From JBEIUO01 sp964549785 (GTDB taxonomy: Bacteria; Planctomycetota; Phycisphaerae; Phycisphaerales; UBA1924): a stretch of DNA of 6,583 bases. The DNA lies in contig CAZJXA010000187.1 of the NCBI GenBank assembly GCA_964549785.1, positions 1-6,583 on the forward strand, written 5' to 3'. Shown in pieces: positions 1 through 5,236 of the stretch (position 1 is the first letter of the stretch; each line of letters begins with the position of its first letter). The notes beneath the pieces were generated by a model, which was not told the origin of the DNA, made no database searches, and saw nothing but the letters and a program-made list of their open reading frames with translations. A program made the position numbers and the translations under genes.

Positions 1-35
1 CTTGCCCGTTTCCCAAGCAGAAAACACCCCAAAAT

Positions 36-46
36 CAAGGTGCGCA
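36..46 (-). repeat. Inverted copy of the repeat core
   Basis: The 11 bases CAAGGTGCGCA are the exact reverse complement of TGCGCACCTTG, which occurs at 81-91, 98-108 and 116-126 in the adjacent tandem array. The single inverted copy could pair with any of the three, giving a stem-loop with a loop of 34 bases or more. No T-run follows, so a classical terminator is not indicated. Confidence 0.6.
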
Positions 47-65
47 AAGGTTTCCACCAAGTTGG

Positions 66-146
66 GCACCTTGCCCCGCCTGCGCACCTTGCCGGCCTGC
101 GCACCTTGCCCCACCTGCGCACCTTGCCCCGCCCGCGCATCTTGCC
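66..146 (+). repeat. Tandem array of 17-18 bp units
   Basis: The core GCACCTTGCC occurs at 66-75, 84-93, 101-110 and 119-128, with a degenerate fifth copy (GCATCTTGCC) at 137-146. The steps are 18, 17, 18 and 18 bp, and the units are joined by C/G-rich linkers such as CCGCCTGC. The single 17-bp step breaks the reading frame, which argues against a repeat peptide. On the minus strand the 18-bp units would encode a Gly-Lys-Val-Arg-Arg-X hexapeptide. The array looks like non-coding repeat DNA, possibly part of a dispersed family. Confidence 0.7.
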
Positions 147-340
147 ACTCGCCCGCCAACCCCGGCTCGGGGCTCCCTGACCGGGTTCGCTGAGGTTGTC
201 GAAGTTGGAGCGTGTGAGGTGTTGAGGCGCTTGGAGTCAGAGCCCGCTCACTTGCGTTCGTGTTTCTTTGCTGCATTGAGTGTCGGGGAGGTTTGGAGTG
301 AGGGGCGGGATGCAGCGGACGCGCGCAGGTGGCGTCGTGC

Positions 341-368
341 TTGACGTCTTCGGGTATCAGGCTAAGGT
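341..368 (+). promoter_or_regulatory. Probable sigma-70 type promoter of the heme oxygenase operon
   Basis: TTGACG at 341-346 differs in one base from the -35 consensus. After a 16-bp spacer comes TAAGGT at 363-368, which keeps the key T-A and final T of the -10 box. Transcription would start near 375, within the adjacent inverted repeat, about 110 bases before the first gene. This is motif-based; the -10 match is modest. Confidence 0.45.
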
Positions 369-369
369 T

Positions 370-392
370 CTGTTGAGACGCAGTCTCAACAG
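370..392. promoter_or_regulatory. Perfect inverted repeat, probable repressor operator (Fur-like)
   Basis: CTGTTGAGAC (370-379) and GTCTCAACAG (383-392) are perfect 10-bp inverted arms around GCA. Read as a 7-1-7 box it is TGAGACG, C, AGTCTCA (374-388). This has the same layout and outer bases (TGA...TCA) as the Fur consensus TGATAATnATTATCA and agrees at 9 of 14 arm positions. It covers the predicted transcription start, as expected for a repressor site. Heme oxygenases are commonly iron-repressed, which supports a Fur-family regulator, but another dimeric repressor could bind. A terminator is unlikely because no T-run follows. Confidence 0.6.
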
Positions 393-403
393 TACAAGGA
401 TGC

Positions 404-425
404 GGGGTGCGGGTGCCGGGTTGGG
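404..425 (+). promoter_or_regulatory. G-quadruplex motif in the operon leader
   Basis: Four G-runs (404-407, 411-413, 418-420, 423-425) are separated by loops of 3, 4 and 2 bases. This meets the canonical G3N1-7 rule on the sense strand, so both DNA and the leader RNA could fold. It lies just downstream of the operator and about 60 bases before the first start codon. Chance occurrence is possible in GC-rich DNA, and no function is demonstrated. Confidence 0.45.
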
Positions 426-474
426 TTTGGTTTTGAGTGCCCCGAAGGTTGGATGACTTCCGCCGTTCCGCTTT

Positions 475-481
475 GGAGAAG
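475..481 (+). promoter_or_regulatory. Ribosome binding site of the 65-residue gene
   Basis: GGAGAAG ends 5 bases before the ATG at 487, with GGAG 8 bases upstream. The same frame has a stop at 454-456 and no other start in between, so this site fixes the start and is the main argument that the small ORF is a real gene. Confidence 0.65.
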
Positions 482-486
482 CGTCG

Positions 487-684
487 ATGCCCGAGACTCC
501 TGCTACCGAACCTGGTGCCGTTGTGGAGGTTGGTGGAACGGTCCCGGATGGCGCGGTGGGGTCGCCCAAGGCCGGTTTCAAGTGGGGGAAGCGGCTGGGG
601 GCTGCCGCGTTCATGTTCTTTTTGATCAAGGGGCTGGCGTGGCTGATCGTGCCGGCGGCGGTTGCGGTTCTTGCCTCGCGCTAA
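487..684 (+). CDS. Small membrane protein of unknown function, first gene of the heme oxygenase operon
   Basis: The 65-residue product is not assigned to a family. Residues 1-31 are acidic and Pro/Gly/Ala-rich and probably disordered. A basic patch KWGKR (32-36) is followed by a hydrophobic stretch (about 38-62) that keeps one lysine, K48, in its middle. This reads as one transmembrane helix, or two short ones, with the N-terminus likely cytoplasmic by the positive-inside rule. There is no cleavable signal peptide and no cysteine. The start has a strong Shine-Dalgarno site. The gene ends 15 bases before the heme oxygenase ATG and lies behind the inferred iron operator, so it is probably co-transcribed. 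A role as membrane anchor, partner or heme/iron transport accessory is conceivable but unproven. Confidence 0.65.
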   Translation: MPETPATEPGAVVEVGGTVPDGAVGSPKAGFKWGKRLGAAAFMFFLIKGLAWLIVPAAVAVLASR

Positions 685-699
685 ATTGAAAGGTTGCAC

Positions 700-1407
700 A
701 TGCACCAGGAAGCCGGTACCTCGGACGCGGTGAAAGCCATGCCGGAGGGCGGGAAGTGTCCGTTCGGCCACGGAGCGGGGCCAGCGGTGGTGAGTTTGGC
801 GGAGACGCTGAAGGAGAGTACCAAGGAAGCCCACACGCGAGCGGAGAAGCATCCGATTCAAGGGCGCCTGGTGACCGGGCAATCGTCGCGGCAGGAGTAT
901 GCGGCGTGGCTGGGGCAGATGTTTCATGTGTGGAGCGCTGTGGATGCGGGGCTCGCACGGCTCGTGCAGCGCGATCGGCGGGTGGGGGCGATGGTGAAGC
1001 CGTATCACGCCCACGCGGCCCGGGTGAGCGCGGATCTTGCGTTCCTGGGTGATTCGGCGGCGAACCATGCGCCGTTGGCGGAGACGGCGCGGTTTGTGGA
1101 GCGGGTGAACCGTGCCGCGGCGGACGTTTCGCTCGTGGGGGTGTGGTATGTGCTTGAGGGTTCGGCGAACGGGGGGCGGTATATCGCGAAGGCGTTGTCG
1201 CGTGGGCTGGGGATAGCGGGGCCCGAGGGCTTGACGAGCTTTGACCCACACGGGGAGCGGCAGCGGGAGTTGTGGCAGCAGTGGCGGATGGACCTTGATT
1301 CGCAGGGTTTTTCCGAGTCGGAGCGGCGCGGGATTGTGGAAGCGGCGGATGCAACGTTTGAGGGGGTGTATGAGGTGATGGAGGGGATGGGGGCGGGCAG
1401 CAAATAG
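700..1407 (+). CDS. Biliverdin-producing heme oxygenase
   Basis: This cytoplasmic enzyme splits heme with O2 and electrons into biliverdin, CO and ferrous iron. The 235 residues match the usual size plus an N-terminal extension of about 30. The segment TLKESTKEAHTRAEKH (36-51) corresponds to the first helix of the family, and H45 is the expected proximal heme ligand. VWYVLEGSANGGRYIAK (148-164) is the distal helix with its Gly-rich kink, in the form seen in bacterial and phytochrome-associated heme oxygenases. The extension contains KCPFGH (19-24), a Cys-Pro element resembling heme-regulatory motifs. ATG 700 is preferred to TTG 694 because AAAGG (689-693) lies six bases before it. The gene follows the small membrane protein by 15 bases and shares its probable Fur-like control, which points to iron release from heme. 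No bacteriophytochrome gene is in view, so chromophore supply cannot be judged. Confidence 0.93.
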   Translation: MHQEAGTSDAVKAMPEGGKCPFGHGAGPAVVSLAETLKESTKEAHTRAEKHPIQGRLVTGQSSRQEYAAWLGQMFHVWSAVDAGLARLVQRDRRVGAMVKPYHAHAARVSADLAFLGDSAANHAPLAETARFVERVNRAAADVSLVGVWYVLEGSANGGRYIAKALSRGLGIAGPEGLTSFDPHGERQRELWQQWRMDLDSQGFSESERRGIVEAADATFEGVYEVMEGMGAGSK

Positions 1408-1422
1408 CAAATGGCAAATGGC
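1400..1422 (+). repeat. Three heptad repeats across the heme oxygenase stop
   Basis: GCAAATA, GCAAATG, GCAAATG follow one another from 1400, and the TAG stop (1405-1407) lies across the first and second units. This looks like a slippage product. Gain or loss of a unit changes only sequence around or after the stop. Confidence 0.5.
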
Positions 1423-1465
1423 GGAGCGGAAGAAGAAGAGAACTGGCAGAGCGGCAACGTGCAAA

Positions 1466-1477
1466 ACCAGTACTGGT
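1466..1477. other. 12-bp perfect palindrome between convergent genes
   Basis: ACCAGTACTGGT is self-complementary without a spacer. It lies in the 162-bp gap between the ends of the heme oxygenase and ABC transporter genes. With no loop and no T-run it is not a standard terminator. It could be a protein-binding site or chance. No convincing intrinsic terminator was found in this gap for either gene. Confidence 0.35.
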
Positions 1478-1569
1478 CTTGAAGTGGCCTCGGGGTGATA
1501 GATGGCTGCGATTGAGAACGACGAGGGGGCCCGGTCTTCTCTCTCAGTCAGGCCTCACCGCACACTCTG

Positions 1570-3429
1570 TTACCGCTGGGCGCTGCCCGCGAGCATCCGG
1601 TAGACCACGCATCGGGTTAGCAGTTCGGTGTGCGAGCCTTGGTCGATGACACGGCCCGCATCCATCACCACGATCGTGTCGCACGAGAGCACGGTGCTCA
1701 TGCGATGGGCGACAACGATGCAGGTCCGGCCTTTGCCGAACTCGGCGACGGCCTGAGAGATCTGGGCCTCGCTCTCGGTGTCGATCATGCTGGTCGCTTC
1801 GTCGAAGATCAGGATGGCGGGGTCGCGGAGGATGGCCCGGGTGATTGCGATGCGTTGGCGCTGGCCGCCAGAGAGGCTGAGCCCTTGCTCCGCGACCGGC
1901 GTTTCGTAGCCCTCGGGGAGGGCGGCGATGAAGTCGTGGGCCCGGGCCTGCTTGGCGGCGGCCTCCATCTGGTCGCGGGTGGTGCGGGGGTCGCTGCCGT
2001 AGAGGATGTTGGTGCGGATCGTGCCCTTGAAGAGGATCACTTCTTGGGTCACGACCGCGATCTGCTCGCGGAGGCTGCGAACTGCGACCTCGCGGACGTC
2101 GCGGCCGTCCACCAGCACGCGGCCCGTATCGGGGTCGAAGAGCCGCGCGGCCATCGCGACGAGGGTGGTTTTGCCGCTGCCGTTGGTGCCGACGATGGCG
2201 ATGCGAGTACCGAACCCGATGCGGAGAGAAACGCCGTCGAGCGCAGGCGTGGTGGCGTTGGGATAGGTGAAGCGCACATTGTCGAACGTCAGTGATTGGG
2301 CGTGACGGGGCAGCTTCGGGAGGGTGAGGCCGAGGCGGGGATGGCCCGGCTCCTGCTCGGTATCGAGCAGTTGTTTCAGGCGTTCGGCAGCGGGTACGGC
2401 GGTCTGGATGTCGTTGATGATATTGGTAAGCGGTTTGAGGCTTGCGCCCGCGACGGCCAGCGCACCCAGGGCAAGGATGAAGTCGGCGGGGTCGATCTTG
2501 CGGGCGATGATGAAGCGGCCCAGCACCAGCACCATCGCGCACAGCATCAGGATCGAGAGGGCTTCGTTGAGCGGGCTGGCAAGGGCCTTGGCGGTGCGGA
2601 GGCGGTTGAGTTCCCGCAGCATTTCCTTGTTCATGCGGTGGAACCGCCCGGCTTCGTAACGCTCGGTCGTGTGGACTTTGACGACCTTGAGAGCGCCCAG
2701 GCTCTCGCTCGCCGCGGCGTAGAGCCCGGACTGGCTCTGGAGGGCGGCCCGGGAGGCCTTTTTGATTCGCTTGCCCACCTTGCGGATGACGCCCGCGAGG
2801 ATCGGTGTGACGAGGAGCGCGATAAGGCTGACCTGCCAGTGGTAATAGAGCGCTACCGCGAGCCCGACGAAGCCCTTGAAGACCTGCAACACCGCCTTGG
2901 AAAGCAGGATGGTCAGCCCGTTCCCCAAGACCGTCGAATCGTTCACGATGCGGCTGATGGTGTCGGTGGGGCCGGCGCTCACGATGGTGCGGAGGGGCGA
3001 ACGCAGGGCGGCGTGGAAGGCCTCGCGCCGGACCGCCGTCACCGACCGGTTGACGACCGTCTGGGAGAAATAGGCGTGCAAGAAGTTGGCGGCCGAGCCG
3101 ATGAGCGTGAGGGCGGCGAGCGTGGACATGATCCAGACCAGCGTTACGAAGGGGTCTGAAGGCAGGTGCGCGATCCACGCTGCGGGGATCATGGCGGCCC
3201 GCCGGAGGTTGTCTCCCAACCACTCGGGGCCGGCCTGCATGGATGCGTTGTATTCGAGCGCGATGACGTCGAGGCCTTTCGCGTCGCCCAGGATGGAGGC
3301 CAAGACGGGGCGGGCTCCCAACATCCCTGCTCCGAGCGTCGCCCCGGACAGCAGCACCATCAGCAGGGCAAGCGCGATCAGCCACCAGTAGCGGAACATC
3401 GACCGGACAAAGAATCGGAAGGCGCTCAT
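1570..3429 (-). CDS. ABC exporter half-transporter (membrane domain fused to ATPase)
   Basis: The 619-residue inner-membrane protein should work as a homodimer, or pair with another half-transporter, to move a substrate using ATP. Six hydrophobic segments are visible near residues 14-38, 94-121, 183-198, 199-216, 290-309 and 316-334. The nucleotide-binding domain is complete: Walker A GTNGSGKTT (414-422), Q-loop Q462, signature LSGGQ (519-523), Walker B ILIFDE with D543 and catalytic E544, and H-loop H575. The D-loop reads SMID rather than the usual SALD. The TM1-TM2 loop is about 55 residues and contains a probable amphipathic helix (68-89), unlike the short loop of MsbA. The gene is divergent from two glycosyltransferases, so a lipid-linked glycan or polysaccharide is a plausible cargo, though drug or lipid export is possible. 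ATG 3429 is chosen because the 32 residues before it from a TTG are Arg/Pro-rich and unlike the family. No Shine-Dalgarno site is seen. Confidence 0.93.
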   Translation of the reverse strand: MSAFRFFVRSMFRYWWLIALALLMVLLSGATLGAGMLGARPVLASILGDAKGLDVIALEYNASMQAGPEWLGDNLRRAAMIPAAWIAHLPSDPFVTLVWIMSTLAALTLIGSAANFLHAYFSQTVVNRSVTAVRREAFHAALRSPLRTIVSAGPTDTISRIVNDSTVLGNGLTILLSKAVLQVFKGFVGLAVALYYHWQVSLIALLVTPILAGVIRKVGKRIKKASRAALQSQSGLYAAASESLGALKVVKVHTTERYEAGRFHRMNKEMLRELNRLRTAKALASPLNEALSILMLCAMVLVLGRFIIARKIDPADFILALGALAVAGASLKPLTNIINDIQTAVPAAERLKQLLDTEQEPGHPRLGLTLPKLPRHAQSLTFDNVRFTYPNATTPALDGVSLRIGFGTRIAIVGTNGSGKTTLVAMAARLFDPDTGRVLVDGRDVREVAVRSLREQIAVVTQEVILFKGTIRTNILYGSDPRTTRDQMEAAAKQARAHDFIAALPEGYETPVAEQGLSLSGGQRQRIAITRAILRDPAILIFDEATSMIDTESEAQISQAVAEFGKGRTCIVVAHRMSTVLSCDTIVVMDAGRVIDQGSHTELLTRCVVYRMLAGSAQR

Positions 3430-3440
3430 CGGGGGTGGGG

Positions 3441-3446
3441 AGTATC
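3441..3446 (-). promoter_or_regulatory. Possible -10 box close to the ABC transporter start
   Basis: On the minus strand GATACT stands 11 bases before the ATG, followed by a C-rich, purine-poor tract. No good -35 element is seen. A start here would leave almost no leader. The arrangement mirrors the one before the divergent glycosyltransferase. Confidence 0.3.
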
Positions 3447-3542
3447 GCCTCTTCAAGCGCGATAGGAAAGCGGTTTGGAACCTGATTGGGCGATGATGCG
3501 AAAATGCGGAGGCGAAGAGCGTCAAAGACGGACCGTGAAGAT

Positions 3543-3550
3543 TTTATAAC
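3543..3550. promoter_or_regulatory. AT-rich box in the divergent intergenic region
   Basis: TTTATAAC in otherwise GC-rich DNA reads TATAAC (3545-3550) on the plus strand and TATAAA (3548-3543) on the minus strand, so it could be a -10 box for either divergent gene. Neither strand has a convincing -35 at the right distance. It is an alternative to the start-proximal boxes. The 8-bp palindrome GTTCGAAC follows at 3553-3560. Confidence 0.3.
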
Positions 3551-3607
3551 CCGTTCGAACAACAACACTTGCATCGTTCTGCCCGCGAAAGAGAGTCTTC
3601 GATCGGA

Positions 3608-3613
3608 TATACT
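3608..3613 (+). promoter_or_regulatory. Likely -10 box giving a near-leaderless glycosyltransferase mRNA
   Basis: TATACT lies 9 bases before the ATG at 3623, separated from it by a C-rich tract without any Shine-Dalgarno sequence. Transcription would begin within a few bases of the ATG. No clear -35 box is present at 16-18 bp. Confidence 0.45.
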
Positions 3614-3622
3614 CGCCCCCCC

Positions 3623-5200
3623 ATGACGACCGCGACGACCGACGCAGCACTTTTCGCCCAAAGCCTTCAGGCTTCCCCCGAGAGCCTTCCGGTCGCACCA
3701 CTGGTCCGTGGGGCCGCCGCCGAACGCGACGTGACCGAGTCTCATTCGGCCGCGCAACGCGTTTGGAAGGTCGCGGTGGTCATGCCGTGCTTCAACCGGC
3801 GGGCTGATTGCGAAAAGTTACTGAAGGACCTCGCGCGCCAGATCCTTCCGAATATCCGACTCTGGGGAGTTGTCGTTGACAACGCCTCGTCCGAGCCGCT
3901 CTCCACGATGAAGATTCCGCCCGGGCTGGAGATCGAGTTCGTTCGATCGGAAGCCAATACGGGAGGTTCCGGCGGGTTTAACTTGGGGATGTCGCACGTG
4001 ATTTCCGGGGCCGGTCTTTCCGGGGTCAATGGTCCCCCTGACTTTGTGTGGTGGCTTGATTCGGACGCCCGCGTCGCACGCACCGCCTTGCGGGAATTGG
4101 TGCGGGCGCTGGTCCGCAATCCCAAGGTGGGCGTTGTGGGCTCGGCGTTGTGCGACAGCGATACCGGTCGGATGTGGGAGTGCGGCGGCCGGATCGACAA
4201 ACTCACCGGCGCGTTCCACGTTGCGGCGGCGGGCGACCACGACCGCCGATTCCTCGTGCGTGCCCATTACGTCGCGGCCTGCTCGGCGCTGGTCCGACGC
4301 GAGGCCATCGAACAAACCGGGCTTTTCCCGGACAACTTCATTTATTACGACGACGTCGACTGGTGCATACGGATGCGGCAGCGCACCGGGCTCAAGGTCC
4401 GTGGCTGTCTCCGCTCGCGGGCGTATCACCCCCCGGGCGACCGTCGCTACGCGCTCTGGACCCGGTACTACAACGCGCGCAACTGCTTCTCCCACATGGA
4501 GGTGATGAAGTTGAGCGCTTTCACCCGGTTCATCCGAGCGATGCTTGAGGTTCGGCGGGCGGTCGCTCAGACCATGATGGGCCTCGATGAACTCTCGGAG
4601 CTTCATTTGAAAGGTCTTGAGGACGCCGTCGCGGGCCGTTTCGACCGGGTCGAGCCGCGTCATGTTCTGAGGCCGATGGGCTTCCAGCCGCACTCCAAGG
4701 TGGTCGAGACCATCCGCACCGAACTCGCGACCTACGGACCCGGCGCTACGCTCTACATGCACCCGCTACTGAAGAGTCATATCTCGGGGCTGGAAGTCTT
4801 CCGGCGAGAGGTTCCGGCGGTTCGGCGGGAATTGAAGGGACAGTGGCCGACGAACTGGAAGTACTGGCGAACGCGCCCGCTGCGCGGGCACCTTCTCCGC
4901 GATACTCTCGGGGCCGCCGTGCGATGCATCATCGGGCCGTCGGCGGATGTCGCGATTGTTCCGACCGGGTGGCCGACGAGTTGGTTCCGCGGCCGCACAC
5001 TCATCGAGATCACGACCGAAGGGTTCCTCCTAAGGCGGCCCAAGCCGCTCCTCACTGCCGCGAAGGCTCTCCGGGTGTTCGCGCGCGGGCTTCGGACGTC
5101 GTTGAAGTTAGCGCGAAAAAGCCCGGGGGTACGGCCCTTCCCTCCAGCGCCCGCGCGATGCGAACTCCCGACCTCGACACTCGAAGCGAAGCCGGCGTGA
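3623..5200 (+). CDS. Glycosyltransferase family 2, GlfT2-like
   Basis: This GT-A fold enzyme transfers a sugar from a nucleotide donor to a growing glycan. The 525 residues begin with an Ala-rich stretch of about 48 lacking a signal peptide. The catalytic domain follows: VVMPCFNR (52-59), VVDNAS (84-89), NTGGSGGFN (112-120), the metal-binding DSD at 146-148 in WWLDSDAR, and the acceptor-side motif YYDDVDW (241-247) with H269 in AYHPP. The NTGGSGGF and DDVDW forms resemble galactofuranosyltransferase GlfT2 relatives, but the N-terminal beta domain of mycobacterial GlfT2 is absent. About 250 residues after the catalytic core are not assigned and include no clear transmembrane helix. ATG 3623 is chosen over TTG 3569, because the latter's extra 18 residues contain the probable -10 box. 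It probably forms an operon with the next glycosyltransferase. Donor and acceptor are unknown. Confidence 0.9.
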   Translation: MTTATTDAALFAQSLQASPESLPVAPLVRGAAAERDVTESHSAAQRVWKVAVVMPCFNRRADCEKLLKDLARQILPNIRLWGVVVDNASSEPLSTMKIPPGLEIEFVRSEANTGGSGGFNLGMSHVISGAGLSGVNGPPDFVWWLDSDARVARTALRELVRALVRNPKVGVVGSALCDSDTGRMWECGGRIDKLTGAFHVAAAGDHDRRFLVRAHYVAACSALVRREAIEQTGLFPDNFIYYDDVDWCIRMRQRTGLKVRGCLRSRAYHPPGDRRYALWTRYYNARNCFSHMEVMKLSAFTRFIRAMLEVRRAVAQTMMGLDELSELHLKGLEDAVAGRFDRVEPRHVLRPMGFQPHSKVVETIRTELATYGPGATLYMHPLLKSHISGLEVFRREVPAVRRELKGQWPTNWKYWRTRPLRGHLLRDTLGAAVRCIIGPSADVAIVPTGWPTSWFRGRTLIEITTEGFLLRRPKPLLTAAKALRVFARGLRTSLKLARKSPGVRPFPPAPARCELPTSTLEAKPA

Positions 5201-5236
5201 AGTCCTGGGCCGGGTCGACGTTTTGCGAAGAATTCT

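Larger units (their letters stand above)
1..340. other. Left non-coding flank
   Basis: No convincing gene was found in this stretch on either strand. A forward frame open over about 63 codons at the very start is Pro/Cys/Arg-rich and simply reflects the tandem repeats it crosses. The minus strand is also open in two frames to the left edge, so the end or start of an unseen neighbouring gene cannot be excluded. From about 147 to 340 the sequence is G- and T-rich and has no recognisable tRNA, terminator or motif. Confidence 0.5.

Noticed and set aside
66..146. CRISPR array
   Set aside because: The units repeat every 17-18 bp, so there is no room for spacers, and no cas genes are in view.
370..392. 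Intrinsic terminator
   Set aside because: The stem is followed by AGTACAAGG... with no T-run, the loop is only 3 bases, and a promoter lies directly before it with genes after it. An operator fits better.
626..1417. A 263-codon minus-strand frame opposite heme oxygenase
   Set aside because: It is a Pro/Ser/Ala-rich shadow with no domain, and the plus strand encodes a recognisable enzyme.
1502..1603. A 33-codon ORF starting ATG at 1502
   Set aside because: It has no ribosome binding site, runs into the end of the ABC gene on the other strand and has no recognisable feature.
2296..3159. A 287-codon plus-strand frame opposite the ABC gene, and another 221-codon one at 1630-2295
   Set aside because: Both are antisense to a well-supported gene, Gly/Asp/Glu/Arg-rich and motif-free; they mirror the codon pattern of the real frame.
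3662..3674. Small hairpin AAGCC-TTCA-GGCTT near the start of the first glycosyltransferase
   Set aside because: A 5-bp stem inside coding sequence is expected by chance, and nothing else points to regulation.
1544..3757. A 737-codon open frame on the minus strand spanning the whole ABC gene
   Set aside because: Its translation is Arg/Pro/His-rich low-complexity sequence without motifs, while the overlapping frame holds a complete ABC transporter. It is a product of GC-rich codon use.
3818..4762. A 314-codon minus-strand frame opposite the first glycosyltransferase
   Set aside because: No motifs are seen and the composition is typical of antisense shadows in GC-rich genes.
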